From Ferruginibacter sp. (GTDB lineage Bacteria > Bacteroidota > Bacteroidia > Chitinophagales > Chitinophagaceae), in the NCBI GenBank assembly GCA_013141115.1, contig JABFRP010000002.1, positions 248,001 to 312,000 of the forward strand: 64,000 nucleotides of DNA, given 5' to 3'. The notes beneath the pieces were generated by a model, which was not told the origin of the DNA, ran no database searches, and saw nothing but the letters and a program-made list of their open reading frames with translations. The position numbers were made by a program, and so were the translations under genes. Position 1 is the first letter of the stretch. Every line of letters begins with the position of its first letter. Positions 34,563 through 43,913 of this stretch are shown in pieces.

Positions 34563-35756
34563 ATGCTAACAATCAGTAACCGTGGCTTACAAATGCCCGC
34601 CTCTCCCATTCGTAAACTGGTGCCTTATGCCGAAGCGGCAAAAAAGAAAGGCGTTAAAGTGTATCATTTAAATATTGGCCAGCCCGATATTGAAACACCC
34701 AAACAATGCCTGGATGCTGTGCGGAATGCCGATTTTAAAGTGCTGGAATACAGCCATAGTGCCGGCAACGAAAGCTACCGTAAAAAACTAACGCAGTATT
34801 ATAAAAAAGTAGGCATTAATGTTACGGCCGAGCAAATTATTATAACCACCGGTGGCAGCGAAGCCATCATCTTTGGTTTTATGGCTTGTATGGATGCAGG
34901 CGACGAAGTAATTATCCCTGAACCATTTTATGCCAACTACAATGGCTTTGCGGTGGAAGCCGGTGTAATTGTAAAGCCCATCAAATCGTCTATTGAAGAT
35001 GGATTTGCATTGCCACCTATTGAAGAATTTGAAAAAGCCATCACACCAAAAACAAAAGGTATTGTTATTTGCAATCCTAATAATCCTACCGGTTATTTAT
35101 ACAGTGCTGCCGAAATGGAAGTATTAAAGCAGATCATACTAAAACACAATTTATATTTATTTGCAGATGAGGCTTACCGTGAGTTTTGTTATGAAGGAAC
35201 GCATACCAGCGCCATGCATTTAACCGGCGTGGATGATAATATTGTAATGATGGATACCATCAGCAAACGCTACAGTGCCTGCGGCGGACGCATTGGTGCA
35301 TTTGTTACCAAAAACACTGCCTTATTAGGTGCTGCCATGAAACTGGGGCAGGCAAGATTAAGCCCGCCCTCCTTTGCGCAAATTTTAGGCGAAGCGGCTG
35401 TTGACCTGCCCGATGATTATTTTGATATCACCAAAGCCGAATATAAATTACGCAGGGATACTATTGTAAAAAGATTGAACAATATACCCGGTGTATTTTG
35501 CCCCAACCCCGGCGGTGCATTTTATGCCATGGCTAAATTACCTATTGATGACAGCGATAAATTTTGCCAATGGCTGCTGGAAGATTTTAGTTACAATAAC
35601 CAAACGGTAATGCTTGCACCTGCTACAGGTTTTTATGGTACACCCGGCTTAGGCAAACAGGAAGTGCGTTTGGCGTATGTGTTAAACGTAACTGCTATTA
35701 ATGCTGCAATGGATTGTTTGGAAAAAGCGTTGGAGGAATATCCGGGGAGAGTGTAA
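34563..35756 (+). CDS. PLP-dependent aminotransferase (aspartate aminotransferase-like)
   Basis: 397 residues, fold type I aminotransferase of subgroup I-gamma. Seen: MPASPIRKLVPYAEAAKK, VYHLNIGQPDIETP, ITTGGSEAIIFGF, PFYANYNGFA, ICNPNNPTGYLY, DEAYREFCYEG, and the PLP lysine in TISKRYSACGGRIG (Lys235). RLAYVLN near the end provides the substrate arginine. Annotated start is 34563 because relatives keep the short ISNRG lead-in before MPASPIRK; an ATG at 34593 (MPASP) is possible given the promoter position. The substrate is probably aspartate or an aromatic amino acid. Confidence 0.92.
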   Translation: MLTISNRGLQMPASPIRKLVPYAEAAKKKGVKVYHLNIGQPDIETPKQCLDAVRNADFKVLEYSHSAGNESYRKKLTQYYKKVGINVTAEQIIITTGGSEAIIFGFMACMDAGDEVIIPEPFYANYNGFAVEAGVIVKPIKSSIEDGFALPPIEEFEKAITPKTKGIVICNPNNPTGYLYSAAEMEVLKQIILKHNLYLFADEAYREFCYEGTHTSAMHLTGVDDNIVMMDTISKRYSACGGRIGAFVTKNTALLGAAMKLGQARLSPPSFAQILGEAAVDLPDDYFDITKAEYKLRRDTIVKRLNNIPGVFCPNPGGAFYAMAKLPIDDSDKFCQWLLEDFSYNNQTVMLAPATGFYGTPGLGKQEVRLAYVLNVTAINAAMDCLEKALEEYPGRV

Positions 35757-35828
35757 TCTTTATTACGCCAAAGTTGGTCGCCTGACCAACTTTAATTGTT
35801 TGGTTACGGGCAGTTAAGCTTTGATTGT

Positions 35829-35847
35829 GCATCGTTGTGTCACTCAC
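35829..35847. repeat. 19-base interspersed repeat, copy 1
   Basis: GCATCGTTGTGTCACTCAC here is identical to 59537-59555. Both copies are in gaps after plus-strand genes. Confidence 0.75.
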
Positions 35848-35884
35848 CTGTGCTGTATATCATTATTCAGCTTTTATAAAATTT

Positions 35885-36427
35885 ATGACTGCAAATATTT
35901 CAATAAATTCACGTAACAACGTTTACGAATTCATTACGGAATCCTCTGTAAGATTTAGTGCTTCAGAATCTGGCAATTTCAAAAAATCAATCATAATAAA
36001 TACAGCCACAGGCTCTGTAACTATTTTAAAAAAAACGGGCTGGTTTAAAACTAAATATGAAATTAACTTTCCAGATGGCAAAGCAGGAATATTTGAAGGG
36101 TTTGGAGGTTTGAAAAGTAATTATGTATTAACCTTTGAAAATGAAAAATATTTTCTCTACGGCCACAAAGGACTGCTTACCTCTATCTTCTTCAACAAAA
36201 ATCAAATAGGTTATATCGAACAAGAGAAGAAAGCTATTAAAGGGACAACAAAATATAAATTAATTGCAAACAAGGACATTGATTTTTTAATTTGTTGGTG
36301 CTTAATTCTTATGCTGCATAACACCAGCAATTCCTCTTCCGAATTACCAAATGATATAGATTACGACCTTGGCAATATTGGGCCGGAAGAATTTGGATTT
36401 AACTATGATTGGAAGCCAATTTGCTGA
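35885..36427 (+). CDS. hypothetical protein, possible LURP-one/tubby-like fold
   Basis: 180 residues from the ATG at 35885; an in-frame codon at 35825 overlaps a repeat. No signal peptide. Alternating short strands (FKTKYEINFPDGKAGIFEGFG; YVLTFENEKYFLYGHKG; NQIGYIEQEKKAIKGTTKYKLIA) followed by a hydrophobic helix (IDFLICWCLILMLHN) resemble LURP-one-related/tubby-like beta barrels with a central helix. That is a pattern guess only. Acidic C-terminus (DIDYDLGNIGPEEFGF). Confidence 0.6.
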   Translation: MTANISINSRNNVYEFITESSVRFSASESGNFKKSIIINTATGSVTILKKTGWFKTKYEINFPDGKAGIFEGFGGLKSNYVLTFENEKYFLYGHKGLLTSIFFNKNQIGYIEQEKKAIKGTTKYKLIANKDIDFLICWCLILMLHNTSNSSSELPNDIDYDLGNIGPEEFGFNYDWKPIC

Positions 36428-36561
36428 AGCTTTGTTGTGCTTACTACACTAATAAACTATTGAACATTTCCAGTAAAACAATTATTTATGAATAAACTAC
36501 CATAGCTATTCAACAAGGCTTTATTTTTAATTCGTAATTAAAATTCGTGTTATACACCCCA

Positions 36562-37119
36562 TCATTTTTTCTTCTTTTTCCTATTCCAGTAACTCACCCT
36601 ATTGGTCAATTTATCTTTAGTGTAATATGGAAAGTTTACCTGCAGTGTAATGGAGTTTTGGCTGATGCCTGCAACAGGAAATTTATTTGCAGAAATACTA
36701 TACCCGTAAGCAAAGTACAAATTACTTATGCCAATACCAGTTCTGGGTGTAAACAACCAATCCTCTGCTCCTTTCGATTTGAGGTATTGTACTTCAGCAC
36801 CAAGAAAGAACATGTTACCAAAAAGGTCGCTGCCCAGTTTTATTGCCGCAACCTGATCGTATGATTTGTTGAAGGCAGGGAAAAAATTTATACCCGTATA
36901 TACATCCGAACCATAAATGCCGTGCCCGCTGCCGGTAAAAACAGTTTTGGCTATACCTGCTCCAAAAAACAAACGCTTTTGTACGCCAGTATTAAAAGAG
37001 ATACACCAACTCCTGTCATCAATATCTGGTTTTAAAGGATTACGAACAATAGAATCGGCCGTTTGTGCATTAGTAAGATAAAAAGCAATGGCTAACATTG
37101 CGGTAAGTACAACTCTCAT
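36562..37119 (-). CDS. hypothetical outer-membrane-type protein
   Basis: 185 residues with a signal peptide (MRVVLTAMLAIAFYLTNAQ) and a beta-rich body (WCISFNTGVQKRLFFGAGIAK; DVYTGINFFPAF; MFFLGAEVQYLKSK; TRTGIGISNLYFAYGYSI). The alternation of aromatic and small residues suggests a small outer-membrane barrel or PorP/SprF-like fragment, but no family is recognised. It ends in an unusual YWNRKKKKK tail rather than a barrel-type aromatic end. Confidence 0.65.
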   Translation of the reverse strand: MRVVLTAMLAIAFYLTNAQTADSIVRNPLKPDIDDRSWCISFNTGVQKRLFFGAGIAKTVFTGSGHGIYGSDVYTGINFFPAFNKSYDQVAAIKLGSDLFGNMFFLGAEVQYLKSKGAEDWLFTPRTGIGISNLYFAYGYSISANKFPVAGISQNSITLQVNFPYYTKDKLTNRVSYWNRKKKKK

Positions 37120-37252
37120 ATACGACCAGATTTAAGTTTTAAAAATAATGCGTAAAGCGTAGTGGTTAAACTTTTAAACGATGATCAGAACGTTAAGTTA
37201 CCGCTGTTTTTGTAAACGAAGTGTTATTGAAAGTTGTTTAACGTCTACCAGG

Positions 37253-37603
37253 TTAATAAGTGTCAATCAACTTCTTTATTGTTTCAAGTAAGAAAAGGAT
37301 ATTCTTTTTACTGGCTACTTTAATATGCGCTAACTTTTTTTCAAAATCAGTTAGCAAATATTTTTTTCCATCTAATATTACCTCATGCTCAAGATAGCCT
37401 CGGCCACTACTAATAAATATAACTGTGTTGTTGCCGGAATATTTTATACCCCAGTACCCGGATGCTCTATTATATTCTTCTGATAATGAAAAGGGTTTTA
37501 AGCTCTTTTCAAAGTAGTTTTTAATAAATACAACTGCTTCTTCAAAATCCATTGCATATTTATTATCAAATAAATCTTCCGGCATAAGACTAACTTTTTC
37601 CAT
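37253..37603 (-). CDS. hypothetical small protein
   Basis: 116 residues, cytoplasmic by sequence, with a helical N-terminus (DFEEAVVFIKNYFEKSL), short strands (GYWGIKYSGNNTVIFISSGRG) and a helical end (KKNILFLLETIKKLIDTY). No family recognised. It overlaps the 3' end of the SAM hydrolase gene by 14 bases, so the two are probably co-expressed. Confidence 0.65.
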   Translation of the reverse strand: MEKVSLMPEDLFDNKYAMDFEEAVVFIKNYFEKSLKPFSLSEEYNRASGYWGIKYSGNNTVIFISSGRGYLEHEVILDGKKYLLTDFEKKLAHIKVASKKNILFLLETIKKLIDTY

Positions 37604-38495
37604 TTTTACTTACCTCCACCGTCCACTCGCTCCCACTATACACTTTATGCCTAGCAGAAAAACAACCCATATTCAATGCAAACGAAACCTGCAATAAACT
37701 ATTTAAATAAAGTAATGGTTTGCCTTTTGCAACGGCACCAAAAGTTTCGGCATAAGGCATCGTGCCTTCGTACTTTTTTATTTTGTTTTGATAAATTACT
37801 ACTTTAAGATGATCTCCAACTTTTGCATTTAATTGTTTAAAAATGTCTACAGTAATATTTGTCCAGATATTACCATACTGTATATCTAAAATTGCAATAG
37901 TACCTTTTACTTTTTTTCCATCCAGCACCGCTTTTTGAAAAGGAATATTTACCACTTCACTGGGCAACTCCTTTCCTACCTGTTCAAAATTTATAGTGCC
38001 TGCGGCTAACCTTGCAGCCGTGTAAGCATACACATCTCTGCCATGAAAAGTGTAAGACTTCTCTGAGCCTTTTCTCCGGTTAACCGCTTCGTCAATCTCT
38101 CTTATGGCAGCAATACCTTGTGATGCGGCAATTAAAGTAAGGGTACCATTATCCGGCGTAACAATAAAATGCCCGGCTTTGGTTTTTAGTACTACCGATT
38201 TTCTATCCGTACCTACCCCCGGATCTACCACAGAAACAAACACGGTGCCTGCGGGCCAGTAGCTAACGGTTTGTTCTAACCGATAAGCTGCCTCCCAAAT
38301 ATTGTAGGCCGGTATTTCATGGGTAAGGTCAAATAATTTCAGGCTGCTGTCTGCTCCCATTGCCACGCCTTTGATGGCGGATACGGCTCCGTCCTTTAAT
38401 CCAAAATCGGATTGAAAAACGACTATCTTGTTTTGAGCCAATGATGTAACTGTAACAAACAACCAACAAAAAAACTGTAGTATGTATTTTTTCAT
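37590..38495 (-). CDS. exported SAM hydrolase (SAM hydroxide adenosyltransferase, DUF62)
   Basis: 301 residues from the ATG at 38495, which begins a signal peptide (MKKYILQFFCWLFVTVTSLA, then QN). The mature part is the DUF62 SAM hydrolase/halogenase family: VFQSDFGLKDGAVSAIKG, SLKLFDLTHEIPAYNIWEAA, GTVFVSVVDPGVGTDRK, VTPDNGTLTLIA and YTFHGRDVYAYTAARLA. Family members split S-adenosylmethionine to adenosine and methionine and are normally cytoplasmic. Export here would put the enzyme where SAM is not expected, which is odd. A TonB-receptor pseudogene lies just upstream. Confidence 0.9.
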   Translation of the reverse strand: MKKYILQFFCWLFVTVTSLAQNKIVVFQSDFGLKDGAVSAIKGVAMGADSSLKLFDLTHEIPAYNIWEAAYRLEQTVSYWPAGTVFVSVVDPGVGTDRKSVVLKTKAGHFIVTPDNGTLTLIAASQGIAAIREIDEAVNRRKGSEKSYTFHGRDVYAYTAARLAAGTINFEQVGKELPSEVVNIPFQKAVLDGKKVKGTIAILDIQYGNIWTNITVDIFKQLNAKVGDHLKVVIYQNKIKKYEGTMPYAETFGAVAKGKPLLYLNSLLQVSFALNMGCFSARHKVYSGSEWTVEVSKNGKS

Positions 38496-38617
38496 ATGGT
38501 GCAATTTAAAAAGAGTTGGCAACATTCAAGTGCCAACTCTTATATTTTAAATCAGGTGAAAATTACTACGCAATACATAAGCCCTTTTTACGCAAGATGC
38601 TGCGCAAGGGTTTGGTA

Positions 38618-39474
38618 CTAAAAATTAAATGCCAGCTTGGTAAATATTCTTCTGCCATTAAAACTCATTTGCACACTATCCCACGATCCTCCACTTTCGT
38701 TATCGCCGGCCCAGCCTTTTGCCTGTTGGCTTACACCACCATAAGAATAAAAAGTTGTTTTGGTATATCTTATCGGCAGCTCCATGTTATACATACCGCC
38801 GTATGTACTAATTGATCCATCACCAAATGCCCTGCGTCCACCATTAATATATGGAAAAGCATTCAGATCTGTACCGGAAGCGCCTCTGCCTCTTGTACCA
38901 AACAAGGCAACAAAAGCGAAGGAATGCCTTCTCTTACCATTAATTAAAACCAAAGTTTGATCAGGGCCTAAACCTCTTAGCGTTCCTAAGTCAACATGAT
39001 CGGCACCACTTTGCTTATTATAATTAAAAGAAGGTGCCACCATATTTAATACCGAGGTAAAATCCATTTTTGCAGTGGGCAATCCTGCCTGGTTTACTTT
39101 AATAACATCAATGGGCACAGCTGTTTCTGTTTTTGCCCTTGCGGCACCACACTGGTACCTACAATTACAACATCTCCCAAATCAAGCGAAGCCGGTTCTA
39201 ATGCTACAGTAACTGTTGCGGCAACGGTTAATTTTACCAGCTGTGGTTTGTATCCCACGCAAGTTACTTCCGGTATATCGTTTGCTTTTGCACTAATGGT
39301 AAACACACCATCACTGTTGGTAAAAGCACCTTTGTTAGTAGCTTTTACTACAACAGATGCATCTGTTACAGGATTACCTGTTTTAGCATCGGTTACTTTA
39401 ATGGTAAATGTTTGTTGTGCAAAAAGAAGGTAACTGCTAAAAATTAAGCATAAGGATAGCAATGATTTTCTCAT
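38618..39474 (-). pseudogene. collapsed TonB-dependent receptor
   Basis: The minus strand starts with a signal peptide (MRKSLLSLCLIFSSYLLFA) and a carboxypeptidase-regulatory-like domain, then the TonB box region LDLGDVVIVGTS. Near 39150 the frame shifts; the alternative frame reads ARAKTETAVPIDVIKVNQAG and continues through the plug (DHVDLGTLRGLGPDQTLVLINGKRRH, GRGASGTDLNAFPY). It then jumps, without the rest of the plug and most of the barrel, to GDGSISTYGGMYNMELP and a final strand IFTKLAFNF. A frameshift plus large internal deletions leave about 280 codons of a receptor normally near 800 to 1000. Confidence 0.85.
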
Positions 39475-39594
39475 AAATTAATTTTTGTTTTGGTTAAAAA
39501 AGGATAGCAAGACCTCTCATAAAACTGATGAATTAAATCAGCAAAAAAAAACAATAGGCCCAATATGTAACCTGAAAACAAAAAGTGGTACCAT

Positions 39595-39624
39595 AAAAAA
39601 GCCGTCCCTTAAAAGGGAACGGCT
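39595..39624 (-). terminator. terminator of secA
   Basis: On the minus strand the arms GCCGTTCCCTT and AAGGGACGGC (39602-39622) pair with one bulge and are followed by six T. It lies about 30 bases after the secA stop. Confidence 0.8.
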
Positions 39625-39652
39625 GTGTAGTTATATTTTTGTTGATAAAAGA

Positions 39653-42600
39653 TTATGCTTCTTTACCGTGACAGTTTTTATATTTTTTTCCGCTACCGCA
39701 AGGGCATTGATCGTTACGGCCCGGCATTTTTTCTACTTTTACCGGCGATTGCTTAATACCTTCTGATGGATCAAAGTAATCTTTTTCATTGGCGGCATAA
39801 TCTTCTCCGGCAGCATCTACCATGGCTTTGTTGGCGCTCATTTTACTAAGGTCCGTTTTCTTTTCCCGACCTTCTTTTATTTGTCCGGCATTGGTTTGTT
39901 CCATTGGTATACCGCAATGGCAAAGGAAGCTTACAATGTTTTTGTTTACTTCGTCATCCATTTGCTTAAAGGCACTAAACGCTTCTATCTTATAAATTAC
40001 CAACGGATCTTTTTGTTCGTACCCTGCAGTTTGTACACTGTGGCGTAAATCATCCATAGCACGTAAATGTTCTTTCCATGCATCATCAATTAAAGCTAAA
40101 GTGATGCTGCGTTCCAGTGCATCATTCAATTCTCTTCCTTCGCTGGCAATATATTTATCTAAATTGGCCAAAGCCTGAATAACTCTTTTACCATCGGTAA
40201 ATGGCACTGCTACATTTTCAATATGTGCGCCCTGTTCTTTACGGATATTTTTTATTACCGGCAATGTTTGTTGAATCATTGCATCGGTTTTGCGGCTGTA
40301 TTGAGTTATCGCTTCAATGTATAAACGTTCGGTTAAATCGTTGGTTACACCTTTGCTTAATTCGTCTGCATTTATTGATGTATCAATACCAAAGTTTACA
40401 ATGGCAGCCAGTTTAAATCCATCGTGATCATTACCTTCTTTAAAAGAATTGATTAAACCGTCTGCAACAGAATAAAAGGCATTGTCAAGATCCAGGGCCA
40501 GGCGCTCGCCAAACAAAGCATGGTTACGTTTGCCATACACTACATTACGTTGCTTGTTCATTACATCATCATACTCCAGCAAACGCTTTCTTATTCCAAA
40601 GTTATTTTCCTCTACTTTCTTTTGTGCTCTTTCAATAGATTTAGAAATCATGCTGTGCTGAATCACTTCGCCTTCTTTATAGCCCATTCTATCCATCAAT
40701 CCGGCAATACGTTCGCTACCAAACATACGCATCAGATCATCTTCTAACGATACAAAGAATTGTGAACTTCCCGGATCTCCCTGGCGACCGGCACGGCCAC
40801 GCAACTGCCTGTCTACACGGCGGCTTTCATGGCGCTCGGTACCCAATATTGCCAAACCTCCTGCTTCTTTAACACCTGCGCCCAATTTAATATCTGTACC
40901 ACGGCCAGCCATGTTGGTAGCAATAGTAACAGCACCTGCAAAACCAGCTTCGGCAACTACCTGCGCTTCCTTAGCATGTTGTTTTGCATTTAATACATTA
41001 TGCGGAATATTTTTTTGCTTCAACATTCTGGCTAGCAATTCACTTACTTCAACAGAGGTGGTACCCACCAGGCAAGGCCTTCCTTCGGTACGCAATTTTT
41101 CTATTTCGTCAATTACGGCTTTGTATTTTTCACGTTTGGTTTTATATACCAAATCCTGTTCGTCTTTACGTATTGCTTTTACATTGGTAGGAATGTTTAC
41201 CACATCCAGTTTGTAAATGCTCCACAACTCTGCTGCTTCAGTTTCGGCAGTACCCGTCATACCACAAAGCTTGTGGTACATACGGAAGTAGTTTTGCAAA
41301 GTAACCGTTGCATAAGTTTGAGTAGATGCTTCGATCTTTACATTTTCTTTTGCTTCTAATGCCTGGTGCAAACCATCGCTGTAGCGGCGGCCTTCCATAA
41401 TACGGCCGGTTTGTTCATCCACAATTTTTACTGCATCATCAATAATTACATACTCCACATCTTTATCAAATAAAGTATAGGCTTTTAATAATTGCTGTAC
41501 GGTATGTATCCTGTCAACTTTTAAAGAATAATCGTTGAGTAAAATTTCTTTCTCGTGCAATTTTTCATCCACACTTAAACTGCCTTTTTCAATATCAGCC
41601 AGTTTGGTGGAAATATCGGGCACAATAAAAAAGTTAGGATCTTCTCCTGCCCCTGTAATTAATTGTATTCCTTTATCAGTAAGATCTACCTGGTTATTTT
41701 TTTCATCAATATTAAAAAATAATTCAGCATCAACTTTGGGCATTTCTTTTTGCTGATCGGCCAGGTAATAGTTTTCACTCTTCTGTAATTTCACTCTTAT
41801 TCCCGGTTCGCTTAAAAATTTAATTAAAGCGCCGTTTTTAGGTAACCCACGGTGTGCTCTCATTAAAGCCAATCCGCCATCTTTAGGATCGTCGTTACCT
41901 TCAGCAATTTTTTTCCTGGCTTCAATTAAATATTGGTTCACTGCCTTGCGTTGGGCATCCAGCAATTTTTCAATACGTGGTTTTAAATCGAAGAACTGTT
42001 GTGTATTATCGCTGTGGCCAACCGGGCCACTGATAATTAAAGGTGTACGGGCATCATCAATCAATACACTATCCACCTCATCCACCATGGCAAAATGATG
42101 TTTGCGTTGCACCATTTCATCGGGAGTATGTACCATATTATCCCTTAAATAATCAAAACCAAATTCGTTATTGGTACCGTAAGTGATATCTGCATTATAC
42201 GCATTACGTCTTGCATCGGTATTAGGCTCATGCTTATCAATACAATCCACACGTAAACCCAACCATTCAAAAATGGGGCCGTTCCACTCACTATCCCTTC
42301 TTGCCAAATAGTCGTTTACGGTAACTATATGTACGCCTTCGCCTGCCAAAGCGTTCAAATAAGCAGGTAAAGTACTTACCAAAGTTTTACCCTCGCCTGT
42401 TGCCATTTCGGCAATTTTGCCGGAGTGTAAAACTGCACCACCAATTAACTGCACATCATAATGCACCATGTTCCAGGTAACCGATCCGCCACCTGCCGTC
42501 CAGGTATTTTTATAAATTGCTTTATCACCCACAATGGTTACCTGATCTTTTTTTACAGCCAGATCCCTGTCCAGGTCGTTGGCTGTACTTTCTAATGTTT

Positions 42601-42979
42601 CGTTTTCTTTAAAACGACGACTGGTTTCTTTTACTACAGCAAAAGCTTCAGGTAATATTTCCTGTAGTATTTCTTCAATTTGCTTATCCCTGTTTTTTTT
42701 CAGTTCATCTATTTCTTTATAGATAATATCTCTGTTGTTTATTTCTGCTACAGGTAACGCTTCAGCAGCCTGCTTTTTATCTGCAATATTTTTATCTATT
42801 GTAGTAAGATGTGCAGCTATACGTTGCTTAAACTCTACAGTTTTGCCACGCAATGCATCATTACTTAAAGATTGATATTGTGCAAAAAAATGGTTGATCT
42901 TTTCAACCTGTGGGGTAATTTTTTTAACGTCTTTCTCACTCTTACTGCCGCCAAATAGTTTTGAAATAATGCCTAACAT
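39653..42979 (-). CDS. secA: protein translocase ATPase SecA
   Basis: 1108 residues, longer than E. coli SecA (901) as usual for Bacteroidota, owing to insertions in the N-terminal region and about residues 330-430. ATP motor of Sec export at the inner membrane. Seen: MATGEGKTLVSTLPAYLNAL (Walker A), VTVNDYLARRDSEW, TYGTNNEFGFDYLRDNM, DEVDSVLIDDARTPLIISG (Walker B), MTGTAETEAAELW, TNMAGRGTDIKLG, GTERHESRRVDRQLRGRAGRQGDPG, and the SecB-binding zinc motif RNDQCPCGSGKKYKNCHGK at the C-terminus. Start ATG at 42979; own terminator downstream. Confidence 0.98.
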   Translation of the reverse strand: MLGIISKLFGGSKSEKDVKKITPQVEKINHFFAQYQSLSNDALRGKTVEFKQRIAAHLTTIDKNIADKKQAAEALPVAEINNRDIIYKEIDELKKNRDKQIEEILQEILPEAFAVVKETSRRFKENETLESTANDLDRDLAVKKDQVTIVGDKAIYKNTWTAGGGSVTWNMVHYDVQLIGGAVLHSGKIAEMATGEGKTLVSTLPAYLNALAGEGVHIVTVNDYLARRDSEWNGPIFEWLGLRVDCIDKHEPNTDARRNAYNADITYGTNNEFGFDYLRDNMVHTPDEMVQRKHHFAMVDEVDSVLIDDARTPLIISGPVGHSDNTQQFFDLKPRIEKLLDAQRKAVNQYLIEARKKIAEGNDDPKDGGLALMRAHRGLPKNGALIKFLSEPGIRVKLQKSENYYLADQQKEMPKVDAELFFNIDEKNNQVDLTDKGIQLITGAGEDPNFFIVPDISTKLADIEKGSLSVDEKLHEKEILLNDYSLKVDRIHTVQQLLKAYTLFDKDVEYVIIDDAVKIVDEQTGRIMEGRRYSDGLHQALEAKENVKIEASTQTYATVTLQNYFRMYHKLCGMTGTAETEAAELWSIYKLDVVNIPTNVKAIRKDEQDLVYKTKREKYKAVIDEIEKLRTEGRPCLVGTTSVEVSELLARMLKQKNIPHNVLNAKQHAKEAQVVAEAGFAGAVTIATNMAGRGTDIKLGAGVKEAGGLAILGTERHESRRVDRQLRGRAGRQGDPGSSQFFVSLEDDLMRMFGSERIAGLMDRMGYKEGEVIQHSMISKSIERAQKKVEENNFGIRKRLLEYDDVMNKQRNVVYGKRNHALFGERLALDLDNAFYSVADGLINSFKEGNDHDGFKLAAIVNFGIDTSINADELSKGVTNDLTERLYIEAITQYSRKTDAMIQQTLPVIKNIRKEQGAHIENVAVPFTDGKRVIQALANLDKYIASEGRELNDALERSITLALIDDAWKEHLRAMDDLRHSVQTAGYEQKDPLVIYKIEAFSAFKQMDDEVNKNIVSFLCHCGIPMEQTNAGQIKEGREKKTDLSKMSANKAMVDAAGEDYAANEKDYFDPSEGIKQSPVKVEKMPGRNDQCPCGSGKKYKNCHGKEA

Positions 42980-43104
42980 AAAATTCAGTGTTGTTGGGTA
43001 TTGTATAAATAATTAATTATAAAGATTATTGTGTTGTCAAATATGGTGCTGAAAATAGTTTTAGAGCCAAAATGACAGGGTGGCAAAGGTAACAAATAGT
43101 TTGG

Positions 43105-43165
43105 GTTTAGGTGGCGTGAGTTTAGTAGTTTAGAAGTTTAAGGTTTAGAGGTTTAGGTTTTTGTT
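43105..43165. repeat. degenerate GTTTAG tandem repeat
   Basis: The gap between secA and the next lipoprotein contains gtttag/gtttaggt/agtttaag units repeated about eight times. A short-tandem tract, probably non-functional. Confidence 0.55.
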
Positions 43166-43211
43166 AACTAACCTTTTTATAAAATGCAGCATAAAGTAAA
43201 AAATCAACCAT

Positions 43212-43913
43212 ATGTTTAAAAGTAACTTGCTTATTGTTTTAATTGTTTCCGTTTTTGTATTTGCAGCCTGTACCAGTAACGAAATTGGCGAAAGTAAAGA
43301 TGTAGCGCAGGATAAAATTTACCAGCGGTACAGTATCAGTTATACCGAAGGCAATACCAATGCAGAGATATTTTGCCAGTTTAGGTTTGCTGGTGTTAAT
43401 GGCACCACTTTAGTTTTAAACAGCCCCAGCCAATTGCAATTTGATGGCGAGAAATTACCTGTAGACAGCAGTTCGGGTTCTGGCGCCTATTATAAAACTG
43501 ATAAACCTGTAACCAATTTTTACGGAAAGCATACTTTAATTTTTACTAATACAGATGCTAAAAAACTGGAAAACAGTTTTTCGTTCGACAATTTTAAATT
43601 AGTAAACCTGCCTGCAACTGTTTCCAAACAACAATCATTTAATTTAAATTTTGAAACTGCGGCATTACAAGCTGATGATTATATTGAAGTAGGCACCAAT
43701 AATACTGATAGTAGTTTTAGTATTTCTCATACTGCCCAACAAGGCACTGCCATAGTTATTCCCGCAGAAGAATTAAAGCGCCAGAAAGGAAATGAACTAA
43801 CACTGGAAGCAACGCTGTACCGCAAAGTACCTTTGCAACAAAGCACCGGCGAAGGTGGAGAAATAGAGATCCGCTATTCGTTAAAGCCTGTAAAGATCAA
43901 GCTGACGAACTGA
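43212..43913 (+). CDS. hypothetical lipoprotein
   Basis: 233 residues with a lipoprotein signal (LIVSVFVFAAC, Cys19) and a two-domain beta-rich body (YQRYSISYTEGNTNAEIFCQFRFAG; FYGKHTLIFTNTDAKKLENSFSFDNF; EIEIRYSLKPVKIKLTN). I recognise no family. Its last 17 bases overlap the convergent MFS gene. Confidence 0.75.
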   Translation: MFKSNLLIVLIVSVFVFAACTSNEIGESKDVAQDKIYQRYSISYTEGNTNAEIFCQFRFAGVNGTTLVLNSPSQLQFDGEKLPVDSSSGSGAYYKTDKPVTNFYGKHTLIFTNTDAKKLENSFSFDNFKLVNLPATVSKQQSFNLNFETAALQADDYIEVGTNNTDSSFSISHTAQQGTAIVIPAEELKRQKGNELTLEATLYRKVPLQQSTGEGGEIEIRYSLKPVKIKLTN

